Source: Streptomyces sp. NBC_01142 (GTDB taxonomy: Bacteria > Actinomycetota > Actinomycetes > Streptomycetales > Streptomycetaceae). Taken from it: a stretch of 64,000 nucleotides of DNA. The stretch lies in contig NZ_JAPEOR010000002.1 in NCBI RefSeq assembly GCF_026341125.1, positions 2,046,001 through 2,110,000 on the forward strand, written 5' to 3'. Below the pieces are notes generated by a model. It made no database searches and was not told where the DNA came from. It saw only the letters and a program-made list of their open reading frames with translations. Made by a program: the position numbers and the translations under genes. Positions 10,169 to 19,292 of the stretch are shown piece after piece. Positions within the stretch are counted from its first letter, which is position 1; every line of letters begins with the position of its first letter.

Positions 10169-11953
10169 TCACCGCATCCGGGTGGCCCACTCCTGAACCT
10201 TCTTGATCCGCTCCCGGATCTGCCCGGCCGTGGCCTCCGCGCTCGGCGGCCCGCCGCACACCCGCCGCAGCTCCGTGTGGATGACCCCGTGCGGCTTGCC
10301 GCTCTGGTGGACGTACGCGCCGACCATCGTGTTCAGCTGCTTGCGCAGCTCCAGCAGTTCCTTGTGGGACACCACGGGACGCCGCTCGGCCGGCAGCTCC
10401 AGCAGGTCGGCCTCGTCGTCCGGCTTCTTGCGGCTGTGCGCGATCTGCCGCGCCTGCCGCTTCTGGAGCAGCAACTGCACCTGGTCGGGTTCGAGCAGCC
10501 CCGGAATGCCGAGGTAGTCCTGCTCCTCCTCGCTTCCCGGGTGCGCCTGCATGCCGAACTCGGCACCGTCGTACAGCACCCGGTCGAAGACCGCGTCGGA
10601 CTCGAGGGCCTCGAAGGGGAGCATGTCCTGCTCACCGGTGTCCTCGTCCTGCTCGCGCTCGGCCTCCGCCATCTCCTTCTCGGATTCGGCGTACGGGTCC
10701 TCGTCCCCGTCCTTCTTCGGCTTGTCGAGGACGTGGTCGCGCTCGACCTCCATCTCGCTCGCGAAGCCGAGGAGGTTCGGGATGGTCGGCAGGAAGACGG
10801 ACGCGGTCTCGCCACGGCGACGGGACCGTACGAAACGGCCGACGGCCTGCGCGAAGAACAACGGCGTCGAGATCGTCGTGGCGTACACGCCGACGGCGAG
10901 GCGCGGCACGTCGACGCCCTCCGACACCATGCGGACCGCAACCATCCAGCGGTCCTCGTTCTCGCTGAACTCCTCGATCCGCTGGGAGGACGCCGCCTCG
11001 TCGGAGAGCACGATCGTCGCCTTGGTGCCGGTGATCTCGCGGATCAGCTTGGCGTAGGCGCGCGCCGAGTCCTGGTCGGCGGCGATCACGAGCCCGCCCG
11101 CGTCCGGGATGCCCTTCCTGACCTCCGTCAGCCGCTTGTCGGCGGCGCGCAGCACATTGGGCATCCAGTCGCCGCGCGGGTCGAGCGCCGTGCGCCAGGC
11201 CTGGGAGATGGCGTCCTTGGTCATCGGCTCGCCGAGGCGCGCCGCGATCTCGTCGCCGGCCTTGGTGCGCCAGCGCATATTGCCGCTGTAGGAGAGGAAG
11301 ATGACGGGCCGTACGACCCCGTCGCCGAGGGCGTTGCCGTATCCGTACGTATAGTCCGCGGCGGACCGCCGGATGCCGTCGTTGCCCTCTTCGTACGCGA
11401 CGAAGGGGATCGGGTTGGTGTCGGAGCGGAACGGCGTACCGGTCAGCGCGAGCCGGCGGGTCGCCGGGTCGAAGGCCTCCAGGCAGGCCTCGCCCCAGGA
11501 CTTGGAGTCACCGGCGTGGTGGATCTCGTCGAGGATGACGAGGGTCTTGCGCTGCTCGCAGCGGTTGCGGTGCAGCATGGGCCGTACGCCGACGCCGGCG
11601 TACGTCACCGCCACGCCGTGGTACTCCTTGCTCAGCGGCCCGGCGCTGTACTCCGGGTCGAGCTTGATCCCTATCCGCGCCGCCGCGGCCGCCCACTGCT
11701 TCTTCAGGTGCTCGGTGGGCGCGACGACGGTCACCTGCTGCACGACATGGTGGTGCAGCAGCCAGGAGGCGAGGGTGAGCGCGAAGGTGGTCTTGCCGGC
11801 GCCGGGGGTGGCGACGGCGAGGAAGTCGCGTGGCTGTTCCTGGAGATATCGCTCCATGGCGCCCTGCTGCCAGGCACGCAGCTTGTTGGCGGTACCCCAG
11901 GGGGCACGCCCGGGGAAGGCGGGTGAGAGGTGGTGGGAGGCGGTAGTAGTCAC
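10169..11953 (-). CDS. Superfamily 2 DEAD/DEAH-box helicase
   Basis: 594 residues. Motif I TPGAGKTT (49-56), motif II DEIH (142-145), motif III TGTPFR (171-176), motif VI QAVGRFVRSRR (370-380); motif V region SEGVDVPRL near 345. Resembles the XPB/ComFA-like bacterial helicases with a DEIH box. The region 400-470 is acidic and charged (linker), and the C-terminal 120 residues form an extra helical domain with KKPDDEADLLELP. DNA or RNA remodelling at the expense of ATP; specific role unknown. Stand-alone gene. Confidence 0.9.
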   Translation of the reverse strand: MTTTASHHLSPAFPGRAPWGTANKLRAWQQGAMERYLQEQPRDFLAVATPGAGKTTFALTLASWLLHHHVVQQVTVVAPTEHLKKQWAAAAARIGIKLDPEYSAGPLSKEYHGVAVTYAGVGVRPMLHRNRCEQRKTLVILDEIHHAGDSKSWGEACLEAFDPATRRLALTGTPFRSDTNPIPFVAYEEGNDGIRRSAADYTYGYGNALGDGVVRPVIFLSYSGNMRWRTKAGDEIAARLGEPMTKDAISQAWRTALDPRGDWMPNVLRAADKRLTEVRKGIPDAGGLVIAADQDSARAYAKLIREITGTKATIVLSDEAASSQRIEEFSENEDRWMVAVRMVSEGVDVPRLAVGVYATTISTPLFFAQAVGRFVRSRRRGETASVFLPTIPNLLGFASEMEVERDHVLDKPKKDGDEDPYAESEKEMAEAEREQDEDTGEQDMLPFEALESDAVFDRVLYDGAEFGMQAHPGSEEEQDYLGIPGLLEPDQVQLLLQKRQARQIAHSRKKPDDEADLLELPAERRPVVSHKELLELRKQLNTMVGAYVHQSGKPHGVIHTELRRVCGGPPSAEATAGQIRERIKKVQEWATRMR

Positions 11954-12024
11954 GGTCTCCGGTTCAAAGCTCTCGGCAGCACGGGTTCAGATACGACAAC
12001 CGGGCCACCCTACCGGTGAGCGGC

Positions 12025-12058
12025 GGGCGGGCCCGGCCAAACGAGGCCGGGTCCGCCC
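12025..12058 (-). terminator. Hairpin terminator after Doc remnant
   Basis: 14-bp GC stem (12025-12038 with 12045-12058, one G-T pair), 6-nt loop, 15 bp past the Doc-fragment stop and upstream of the helicase start. Confidence 0.75.
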
Positions 12059-12073
12059 AGGGTGCGACTCAGC

Positions 12074-12364
12074 TCACATCGCTTCGTGCAAGGCGCGCAG
12101 ACGCCCAGCGATCCGGCCCGGGTCATCGAGGCTGCACGTGGCCACCTCGATGACCACTTTGTACGACTCATCTTTGTACGACTCATCTCTGTACCTGTAC
12201 GACTCGTCCTGATCGGCGCCGACCATTTCGGTGCTGTTGAAGTCGAGGAACACGACCGTGGACGTCCACGCCATCCGCTTGTTTCCGTCCACCGGGGGAC
12301 GGTTCACGGTCAGCGATGGGAGCAGAGCGGCGGCCTTCTCGAAGAGATCGGTGTGAGCCTCCAT
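12074..12364 (-). pseudogene. Truncated Doc/Fic toxin remnant
   Basis: 96 codons. Residues 8-42 match the C-terminal half of Doc toxins: ALLPSLTVNRPPVDGNKR then TAW-like MAWTSTVVFLDFN. The Fic motif HxFxDGNKR is altered: Asn occupies the catalytic His position of H-P-x-x-D-G-N-K-R. The N-terminal half of the Doc fold and any antitoxin gene are missing. Near the end the sequence is expanded by repeats (DESYRYRDESYKDESYK), encoded by two exact copies of a 15-bp unit (about 12158-12187). Most likely an inactive relic; a short expressed protein cannot be excluded. Confidence 0.7.
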
Positions 12365-12388
12365 GCCGAACCAGCCGAACCAGCCGAA

Positions 12389-13855
12389 CTAGGTGTCCCG
12401 CGCCCGCAGCCTCGTCCCTACCCACGCCCCCACCAGCGCCACCGCCGCCATCGGCAGGAACACCGCCGCGAACGCCCCCGGGTGCGAGCCCGACGCGCCC
12501 GCCACCTCGTGGGCCGCGCCCACCCCGCCGCCGCCCAGCGCGGCGAACGCCGCGCCGCCCGCCGCGAGCAGCAGGACGTTCGACAGCCCGTCCGAGATCT
12601 GCAGCGCGGCCGAGTTCGTGCCCGCCTCCCCCGGCGCCGAGAGCTTCAGCAGCAGCACGCTCGTCGAGGCGATCACCATGCCCATACCGAAGCAGCCCAC
12701 GCCCCACGCGACCCCGACAATCCACACCGGGACCGCCGCGATCAGCACACTCGGCGCGGTGGCGATGGCGGCCGCAACCATCGTCATGCCCAGCGCCATC
12801 ATCCGCTCCCGGTGCGGCTCCAGGCGCGGCCGGGACTGTACGTACGACCCCAGCGCCCACGTCGCCCCGCCGACCGCCAGCGACAGACCGGCCTGTGTCG
12901 GGGACAGCCCGCGCTGGGTGACCAGCATCAGCGGTACAAAGGATTCCGCTGCGATGAAGGACCCGGCCGCGATTCCTCGCAGCAGTACGACGGACGGCAG
13001 CCCGCGGGCCGCGCGACAGGTCCCCCGCGGCAGCAGCCCGAGCGCGGCGGGCACCAGCAGCGCCGCGCCCGCCGCCGCCGGGAGCAGCGAGAACCACCTC
13101 AGATCCTGGCCCGCGTACTGCAGCAGTCCCGCCCCCAGCGAGATGCCCAGCGCCAGCCGGATCCGCCGCCCGTCGAAGGGCTGCGGCGGCACGGAGGGAT
13201 CGGCGGGCCCGGAGGCCATCCGCCGTATGGCGGGCAGCGCGAGTGCCAGCGGGAAGACGACCAGCACCGGGATGCCGATGAACACCCAGCGCCAGCCGAG
13301 GTGTTCGGTGACGGTCCCGGAGGCGAGCGGGCCCACGACCGAGGGGACCACCCAGCTCGCGGCGAACGCGGCCATGATCGCCGGCCGCAGCCGTTCCGAG
13401 TAGGCGCGGCTGACGACCACGTACAGCGCGACGATCACCAGCCCGCCGCCGAGGCCCTGGACCGCCCGGCCGAGGATGAACAGCCACATCGTGCCCGCGG
13501 TCCCGGACAGCAGCAGCCCGGCACCGAAGGCCGATATCCCGGCGGCGAGCGGCCGCAGCGGCCCGCTCCGGTCGGCCCACTGCCCGGAGAGCACCATCGC
13601 GAAGAGGCTGGTGGTGAAGTACGCCGAGAAGGCGAAGGCGTACAGCGGGATACCGCGCAACTCCCGCGCCGCCACCGGCATCGCGGTGCCGACGGCGGTC
13701 GCCTCGAAGGCGATCAGCACGACGACGGAGACCATGCCGATACTGAGCGCGCGATGCGTCCTGGCGAGGACTCCGCCCCCGTCGGCGTCCGAGGCTCCGG
13801 GTACGTCGTCGGACGGCGGCGTGAGCCCGGCGTCACGCGGTTCGAGGGCGGTCAT
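12389..13855 (-). CDS. MFS transporter (multidrug efflux type)
   Basis: 488 residues with about 12-14 hydrophobic segments. The motif-A loop is GQWADRSGPLR-like (about residue 90), and a motif-C-like stretch VVPSVVGPLASG (about 165) points to a proton-coupled drug antiporter. Start ATG 13855 (MTALEPRD) chosen; ATG 13876 is an alternative without a better ribosome site. Ends 24 bp before the Doc remnant start. Substrate unknown. Confidence 0.85.
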   Translation of the reverse strand: MTALEPRDAGLTPPSDDVPGASDADGGGVLARTHRALSIGMVSVVVLIAFEATAVGTAMPVAARELRGIPLYAFAFSAYFTTSLFAMVLSGQWADRSGPLRPLAAGISAFGAGLLLSGTAGTMWLFILGRAVQGLGGGLVIVALYVVVSRAYSERLRPAIMAAFAASWVVPSVVGPLASGTVTEHLGWRWVFIGIPVLVVFPLALALPAIRRMASGPADPSVPPQPFDGRRIRLALGISLGAGLLQYAGQDLRWFSLLPAAAGAALLVPAALGLLPRGTCRAARGLPSVVLLRGIAAGSFIAAESFVPLMLVTQRGLSPTQAGLSLAVGGATWALGSYVQSRPRLEPHRERMMALGMTMVAAAIATAPSVLIAAVPVWIVGVAWGVGCFGMGMVIASTSVLLLKLSAPGEAGTNSAALQISDGLSNVLLLAAGGAAFAALGGGGVGAAHEVAGASGSHPGAFAAVFLPMAAVALVGAWVGTRLRARDT

Positions 13856-14025
13856 GGGCCCCAGAGTAAGGGGCATACATCCAATTGGAACCTGTCGCCG
13901 GTCGGGTGCCGACTGGTCCCTTGGTCGTACGACCATGAACGGCGTATGGCAGTCGCGTTGCAGCCCGCGCCGCGCCCTTGAGGCCCGCTTCCGCCCCGCC
14001 TACGGTCGAGGAACTGGAGTCACAC

Positions 14026-14100
14026 GGCCGTGTGCCCGAGTGGTTGAGGGACTCGCCTGCAAAGCGAGTTACGTCGGTTCGATTCCGATCACGGCCTCCA
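14026..14100 (+). tRNA. tRNA-Cys (GCA)
   Basis: Acceptor stem ggccgtg (14026-14032) pairs with cacggcc (14090-14096). The anticodon stem ctcgc/gcgag encloses the loop ctgcaaa with anticodon GCA. The T-arm reads gtcggttcgattccgat. Position 73 is T, an identity base of tRNA-Cys, and CCA is encoded at 14098-14100. Confidence 0.97.
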
Positions 14101-14128
14101 AGCCCGCAGAGGGCTGAACTGCCCAAAG

Positions 14129-14162
14129 ACAAGGGGCGGTCCCGAACGGGACCGCCCCTTGT
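14129..14162 (+). terminator. Strong terminator after tRNA-Cys
   Basis: Perfect 15-bp stem (14129-14143 with 14148-14162), gaac tetraloop, followed by gatcttt. About 28 bp past the tRNA. The next 290 bp (to 14454) hold nothing recognised beyond the leader of the following gene. Confidence 0.92.
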
Positions 14163-14454
14163 GATCTTTCGTCTCAGTCGGCGTCCCGGTTGCCCGTACG
14201 ACGGCTCCGGCGAACCCTTCGTCCACCGCCGTCCGGCCCGTCTCCCTCCGGCTTCGCGACGGCGCGCGTCCATGGAGCTGGACGACCACCCACGCGGCGC
14301 ATGACGGCTCGCTGGAGATCCGAGGCCCTCTGCTCACCCTCTTCCCCGTCTGGTGGCGCGGGACGAGATCGCGTTGAATACATCAATACGCCTGTGCACA
14401 GGGCGAGTTCACGGTACTTGTGGCGGTGCAGGCGAGATCCAGGAGGAGCAGTCC

Positions 14455-15243
14455 ATGGCTGGAGCCACACCACCGGGATCGGGGAGCCCTCGACCGCCCG
14501 GGGAGCCGCCGGTGCCCGCTCCGCGCCCCGATCCTGGTCCCGGGGGGCCACCCGTGCCGGCTCCGGGCCCCGGTCCCGGCGGGCCGGGTGGCGGGCCCGG
14601 ATCTCCTGCGCCGGTAAGGCGCTTGGGCGAAGTGGCCGCCCTGGTGTCGGCGATCACTGCCGTGTTCGGCCTCATCCTCGGGTTCTTCGGGCTTCCCACC
14701 TTCGTGAACTCACCGACAGCCAGGACCGTGACGAAAACGGTCGAGGCAACCGTCACCGTCACGGCCACGCCGGACCCGGCGGCCGCGACGCCAGGTCCGG
14801 GATCCACCAGCAGCGCCGTGCCGCCACCCTCCGCGTCCGCAGCCGGCCCCTTCTCCCTTGTGCGTGACCTGATCCCCTTTGAAAGCGCCCCTTATACCGA
14901 CTACGTCACAGGGTCGCAGAAGGTCGACGGCCGAAGTCATCCCACGACGCTGAACGCCCTGTGCGGCAAGAGCACCTGGCAGCTGGACCGCGACTACAAG
15001 ACGCTGACCACTCGTTTCGGGGTCAGTGACGACGCCCCTTCCGGTCGGACGTTCACCTTCTACATCGACGTGGACGGCACCCGTAAGAAAGAGATGACCA
15101 AAGGTCCCGGCGACGGTGTGGACACCATGAACGTCGACCTGGACGGCGCCTTCCGCGTCAGCCTGGGAATCGACGGCTGCTCCTACTCCGAGCCGGGCGG
15201 GCGCGGGGTGTGGATCGATCCCGCTATCACCAAGGCACGGTAG
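14455..15243 (+). CDS. Membrane-anchored NPCBM-like surface protein
   Basis: 262 residues from ATG 14455 with aggagg 9-14 bases upstream. Residues 1-50 are a Pro/Gly-rich cytoplasmic segment; one membrane helix (about 62-82, VSAITAVFGLILGFFGLPTF) is followed by a Thr/Val-rich then Pro/Ser-rich linker. The last 110 residues (CGKSTWQLDRDYKTLTT, FTFYIDVDG, MNVDLDGAFRVSLGI) resemble the NPCBM/NEW2 carbohydrate-binding-like beta sandwich. Probably displayed outside the cell on a single anchor; ligand unknown. Lies directly after the tRNA terminator. Confidence 0.75.
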   Translation: MAGATPPGSGSPRPPGEPPVPAPRPDPGPGGPPVPAPGPGPGGPGGGPGSPAPVRRLGEVAALVSAITAVFGLILGFFGLPTFVNSPTARTVTKTVEATVTVTATPDPAAATPGPGSTSSAVPPPSASAAGPFSLVRDLIPFESAPYTDYVTGSQKVDGRSHPTTLNALCGKSTWQLDRDYKTLTTRFGVSDDAPSGRTFTFYIDVDGTRKKEMTKGPGDGVDTMNVDLDGAFRVSLGIDGCSYSEPGGRGVWIDPAITKAR

Positions 15244-15344
15244 CCACGACCGGCCGGACCGTGGCACCGGGTGGCCAGGGCGCGGAGGTCACGTTCGTCA
15301 GCCTTGAACCCTCGCCCCTCGCCCCTCGCCCCTCGAACCCTCGC

Positions 15345-15631
15345 CCGCGCCGACCCCGCGAGAATCGCGTCCACCGTCTCGTCCGGGGCCTGGGCGGACG
15401 AGTCCTGCCAGAGTCCTGTCCGCGGCCTCTCCTCCCGCAGCACCCGATCCAGCGCCCCGACGGTCCACCGCGCACCATCATCCGCCGGAAGGCATCGCCC
15501 CGGACATGTGCGGCCCGGGGCAGCCGCTCGGCGAGGGCCTGGGCGGCGGTGGACTACCCGGAGGCCATGACGCCGGTGACGCTGGTGAGGCCGATGACGC
15601 GTACAACTGCGGAGTTCAGCTCTTGGTTCAC
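15345..15631 (-). pseudogene. Dead P-loop kinase gene
   Basis: From GTG 15631 the frame reads a short leader, then VRVIGLTSVTGVMASG, and a TAG (15554-15556) exactly where the Lys of the GKST P-loop belongs; after it STAAQALAERLPRAAHVRG and DAFRRMM continue in frame. The next conserved piece (RTGLWQDSSAQAPDETVDAIL) is in another frame and too close, so an internal part has been deleted. This matches small AAA/zeta-like or phosphotransferase-like P-loop kinases (about 190 residues when intact). Downstream lies a run of ccctcg-type short repeats (about 15308-15345). The rest of the 402-bp gap between 15244 and 15645 holds nothing else. Confidence 0.75.
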
Positions 15632-15645
15632 TCACCGCTCTTCGT

Positions 15646-16116
15646 TCACTGCGCGTAGGCGTCCTTCAGACCCTGGATGTCGATCTTCTTCATCCCGAGC
15701 ATGGCCTTCATGACCCGCTGGGACTTGACCGGGTCGGGGTCACTCAGCAGCTCGGGCAGCTGCCTGGGGACGATCTGCCAGGACAACCCGAACTTGTCCT
15801 TGAGCCAGCCGCACGGCCCTTCCTCCCCGCCGTCGCTGAGCTTCGCCCAGAGCGTGTCCACCTCTTCCTGCGACGCACAGTCCACAGAGAGCGAGATGGC
15901 TTCGGTGAACGTGAACTGCGGGCCGCCGTTGAGCGCGATGAACTGCTGCCCCGCGAGCTCGAAGCTGACGGTCATGGCCGTTCCCGGCTTCCCCGGCCCG
16001 GCCTCTCCGTACCGCTGGACGTCGACGACGCGGGAGTCGTCGAAGATCGACGTGTAGTGCTGCGCGGCCTCTTCCGCCTGGTCGTCGAACCACAGGAAGG
16101 TCTTGATCTTCTGCAT
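15646..16116 (-). CDS. VOC-fold PhnB-like protein
   Basis: 156 residues from ATG 16116, with aaggag 9-14 bases upstream (an earlier in-frame ATG at 16179 lacks a site). Begins [18 protein letters not shown] and contains [20 protein letters not shown] and [15 protein letters not shown], the pattern of the PhnB / 3-demethylubiquinone-9-methyltransferase-like VOC family. Its activity is usually unknown; a small-molecule or metal-binding role is likely. Confidence 0.88.
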   Translation of the reverse strand: MQKIKTFLWFDDQAEEAAQHYTSIFDDSRVVDVQRYGEAGPGKPGTAMTVSFELAGQQFIALNGGPQFTFTEAISLSVDCASQEEVDTLWAKLSDGGEEGPCGWLKDKFGLSWQIVPRQLPELLSDPDPVKSQRVMKAMLGMKKIDIQGLKDAYAQ

Positions 16117-16277
16117 GACGCGTTCTCCTTGCCGGCCGGGAGTGAGTGCCTCAGTCGGGTAGACCCGGCGGGCGGACAAAACTCATCGCCCGCCGGCCGG
16201 AACGACCGCCTCGGGTTCCGGCCGGCCGGAACCCGGGCCATGCGCGGTCGTCCACAGGACGCCGTCAGCAGCACGCT

Positions 16278-16430
16278 CGTCGACGCTGGCCGTCGGCAGC
16301 GGCCGTCAACAGACACCCTTCGTCGACGGCGGCCGCCAGCAACAGGTCGTCAGCAGACGCCCTCGTCGACGCTGGCCGCCAGCAACAGGTCGTCAGCAGG
16401 CGCCCTCGTCGGCAGTGGCCGTCAGGTCGT
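16278..16430. repeat. 43-bp tandem repeat, three copies plus partial
   Basis: Units start at 16278, 16321 and 16364; the last two differ at only a few bases. A fourth partial unit starts at 16407. The array runs from non-coding sequence into the 3' end of the gene at 16393, so the C-terminus of that protein is set by the repeat. Confidence 0.88.
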
Positions 16431-16971
16431 ACTTGGGCACGATCGTGCTCGTCCCGTCCGCTCGCGGGGCGGCGAGGCCGCCCTCGTCCGACTTCGCCCG
16501 GGTGATGCGCATACAGAAGGCGAAGTCCTCGCCGCGCGCGGTGATCTCGTAGGCGTCGTCGTCGCTCCCGCCGGCCGCCTCGACATCGACCGCGTACGAA
16601 GGCCCCTGCCCCTCGCCCGCATCGCTGACCTCCGACTCGATGAGGAGGGAGTAGTCGCCGTAGGGATCCTCGAGGTGCGGCTCCTCCTCCAGGGAGGCGG
16701 CCGCACTCTGCACGGCGTCGCGGAACTCACTCTTGTTCCAAGAGGTTTTGTCCGCGACCTCGAGTTCCGAGCACCCGTGGAAGACCAGAAGACCGGCGAG
16801 GGCGAGCGCGGCGACGCGCCCGAAGGCGTACGCCGCGTCGGAGGGCTCATGGGCTGCGGGGTTGCGGTAGCGCCACGAGGACAGACGCCGGTAGAGCCTG
16901 CGCTGGTTGACAAGGCCCAGAGCGACGAAGAGGGCCGCCGCGAGGAAAATGCCCATGGTCATGCCGGTCAT
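16393..16971 (-). CDS. Small membrane protein, function unknown
   Basis: 192 residues. Two hydrophobic helices (about 4-22 and 50-66, the latter ending FHGCS, which may be a lipid-anchor-like Cys), then a soluble acidic domain of about 125 residues rich in Glu/Asp. gaggag lies about 12 bases before the ATG. No family recognised. The last residues TATADEGAC are encoded by the edge of a tandem repeat. Probably cotranscribed with the gene at 17000 (29 bp apart). Confidence 0.65.
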   Translation of the reverse strand: MTGMTMGIFLAAALFVALGLVNQRRLYRRLSSWRYRNPAAHEPSDAAYAFGRVAALALAGLLVFHGCSELEVADKTSWNKSEFRDAVQSAAASLEEEPHLEDPYGDYSLLIESEVSDAGEGQGPSYAVDVEAAGGSDDDAYEITARGEDFAFCMRITRAKSDEGGLAAPRADGTSTIVPKYDLTATADEGAC

Positions 16972-16999
16972 ACGTGTCTGTACTCCTCAGTCCGAGCCC

Positions 17000-17860
17000 T
17001 CAGTCCGAGCCCTCGGACCAGTCCGAATAGCGGGCGAACGTCTCCGTACCGCTCTTGCCGTTGAACCACCTGACGGTAAGGGAGTCCCCGCCGCCGAACG
17101 AGAGGTCCCCGCCGCGGTCCTCGTTCTCGACCCGCTTGCCGCCCCGCTCGCAGAGCAACGCGACCTTGTACTTCTTGCCGGGCTCCTCGACCTTCCGCGC
17201 ACCCCGGCACTCGAGCCCACTGGATACCAGGATGACCGAGAACGTGTCCGGCTTGTCGGTGTCCGCGCTCTCCTTCAGACCGAGGATCCCGCCGCCGGAG
17301 TCGGACCTCCACATACCCACCAGGCCGGTCCCGGTGGGCTCGGCCCCAATACCGTCGGACTCCTCCTCACTCGGAGTCGCGTCGGCCCCGGCCGTCGGCT
17401 GCTCGGCCGTCGGCTGTCCGCTCTCCGGCACGCCGGCGGACGGAGTCACACTGGCCGGTGAACTCCCGGCGGCCGAGGGCTTCTTGTCGTCGCTGTCCGT
17501 GCCATTCGTGGCGAACCAGACCCCGCCCCCGACAACAGCGACCGCCACGACCGCGGCGGCGACGACGAGGGGGGTCTTCCGACCGCCCCGCTGCGGCGGG
17601 GACGGGGGCGGATAGCCGCCGTACGGCGAAGGCTGCTGCGGGTACGGCCCAGGCTGCGGGTAAGGCCCCGGCTGTGCGTACGGACCCGACTGCCCGTACT
17701 GCGGTGGCTGATTCGGCGGATACTGCGGAGCTTGAGGAGCCTGGGGCGGCTGTGCCGGCGGCGGAGGGGGAACCGGCGGACCCGGCTGCGCATCCTGCGG
17801 TCCCGGCTGACCGTACTGCCCGGGCCAGTCCTGCGGACCCTGATACGGCGGCTGACTCAT
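17000..17860 (-). CDS. Pro-rich single-pass membrane protein
   Basis: 286 residues from ATG 17860 (MSQPPYQGPQDWPG); a longer frame to 17980 is not protein-like. Residues 1-95 are a cytoplasmic tail rich in PGPYPQ/PPQYGQ repeats, one membrane helix at about 97-117, a Ser/Thr/Pro linker, then about 110 residues of extracytoplasmic domain with two Cys (LECRG, ALLCERG). This tail-helix-domain plan is common in Streptomyces proteins linked to kinases or secretion, but no family is identified. Its 5' end exists again as a fragment at 19293. Confidence 0.7.
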   Translation of the reverse strand: MSQPPYQGPQDWPGQYGQPGPQDAQPGPPVPPPPPAQPPQAPQAPQYPPNQPPQYGQSGPYAQPGPYPQPGPYPQQPSPYGGYPPPSPPQRGGRKTPLVVAAAVVAVAVVGGGVWFATNGTDSDDKKPSAAGSSPASVTPSAGVPESGQPTAEQPTAGADATPSEEESDGIGAEPTGTGLVGMWRSDSGGGILGLKESADTDKPDTFSVILVSSGLECRGARKVEEPGKKYKVALLCERGGKRVENEDRGGDLSFGGGDSLTVRWFNGKSGTETFARYSDWSEGSD

Positions 17861-18071
17861 CGGAGTGCACCTCGTTCCACGGGCATGCCGCCCGCACGTG
17901 GGGGGATCTCGTACGAACCCTGCCGGTCCCGGCACGGGCCCGGATGAGCATGGATCACTACTTGCCCTGAGCACCCGCACTCATTCGCCACCGCCCGCCT
18001 TCCGGGGAAAGCGACCGCGCCAAGTGTTACTGATCGCCCGAACGCTGCGGCCCACAGGGCCAACGGACCGT

Positions 18072-19199
18072 CTACTTGGTCCGGTTGTCCACTACGGCAC
18101 CGCAGCCGTGCCGCTCTGCCGACTCCGCCGCGAACGCCCGCAGCAGCAGCCGCTCCAACTCCCGGGTCGCGGCGTCACGGCCCTTCGCCGGATCGGCGGC
18201 AGCAACGAGGTAGCGCGCCGGCTCTGTCCGCTGCTCACACCTGGCAGAGGCCCAGGCATCGGCCCACTCGCCTTCGCTGCGTCCGTCGGACGCGAAGACC
18301 CGTCCCGTACGGGTGCTGAGCACATCGCCGGAGAGGGCCCCGTACAGCGCGGTCAACTGGAACAGCGGCTCCCCTCCCTTGTCGACGATCTGGCAGTCCT
18401 CGAGGGGCGCGGCGTCCACCGGGGCTTCGACCACGCCGCCCACGGAAGAGGCGCCGCGGCGGCTGGAGAGACCGCTCAGCACAGCAGTCAGCGCCCGGCA
18501 CGTCCCATGGGCCTCCGCCACGGCCTTCACCTCCGTCCTCCCCGGCTTCGGTCCAGCGAGAGAGGTGACCGTTTTCCCGAGAGCCGCCTCGCACCCCCAC
18601 TTGTCGTTCGCCCGGCCCGCAGTCTCGGTGACCACGCGCGCGATCCTCGTGAGGCCGGCGGCAGCCTCGGCGGAGTCCTGCTCACCGTCCGTCAGGGCAC
18701 TCGCCCTGACGACGAGATCCGGGACCCCCGTACGCCTGCAGTCCAACTGCACCACCGCGTTGCGCAGGGGGCCGACCCAACTGACCACCCCCGACCAGCC
18801 GGACCCGACAGGCGTCGTCGGCAGCGGGCTCTGCAACAGGTTCTGCCGACCGAGGCCGGCGAGGATCCCGCGGACTTCCCCTGCCCGGCCGACGCCGAGA
18901 GAGACCGATCCGCCGTCCGCGCCACGGGCTGTAACCGCGCAGGTCTCGAGCCAGCCCGCATCGCCTGCGAAGACCGAATGCTCCTCCGAATCCCGGTCCA
19001 CGTAAGCGCTGTTGGATCGGAGAAGGCTCCGCACTGCTTCACCGGGGACGACTCCTCCGCATGCGCGCGCCACTGAACGGCCGTCCTGCCACCGTTCGTA
19101 CCCGCCCCCGAAGAAGACGACCGCCGCCGCGACGAGGGCCAGAACCACCGTGACGGCGGCGACGATCACCCCCGACCGGGTTCGACGGCTATTGCTCAT
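18072..19199 (-). CDS. Membrane-anchored protein, paralogue A
   Basis: 375 residues from ATG 19199 (MSNSRRTRSG). One membrane helix (about 10-32) and a large outer domain with paired Cys. It shares with the protein at 19356 the order GYERWQDGRSVARACGG (there AYDEWQDGRSLSSACDG), a central GxGWxxVxS segment, an xGTCRxL/T motif, an EDC segment, and the ending AERHGCGAV (there AQRHGCGAV). The two are clearly paralogues, roughly a third identical by eye. No known family; the conserved Cys suggest disulfide bonds outside the membrane. Confidence 0.75.
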   Translation of the reverse strand: MSNSRRTRSGVIVAAVTVVLALVAAAVVFFGGGYERWQDGRSVARACGGVVPGEAVRSLLRSNSAYVDRDSEEHSVFAGDAGWLETCAVTARGADGGSVSLGVGRAGEVRGILAGLGRQNLLQSPLPTTPVGSGWSGVVSWVGPLRNAVVQLDCRRTGVPDLVVRASALTDGEQDSAEAAAGLTRIARVVTETAGRANDKWGCEAALGKTVTSLAGPKPGRTEVKAVAEAHGTCRALTAVLSGLSSRRGASSVGGVVEAPVDAAPLEDCQIVDKGGEPLFQLTALYGALSGDVLSTRTGRVFASDGRSEGEWADAWASARCEQRTEPARYLVAAADPAKGRDAATRELERLLLRAFAAESAERHGCGAVVDNRTK

Positions 19200-19292
19200 C
19201 AGTCCAACTTTCCACACACCCAGCACAGCTACCGAGAGGCCGGCCCCTGGGCGGGTTCAGGTATTGCCGAGGTATTCGTGGCGAACCCGGCC

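Noticed and set aside
9503..10206. Several open frames in the region upstream of IclR
   Set aside because: Low-complexity composition, mutual overlap on both strands, no ribosome site; typical high-GC open frames.
14026..14100. tRNA-Cys as an att site of an integrated element
   Set aside because: I found no second copy of the tRNA 3' end and no integrase in the window.
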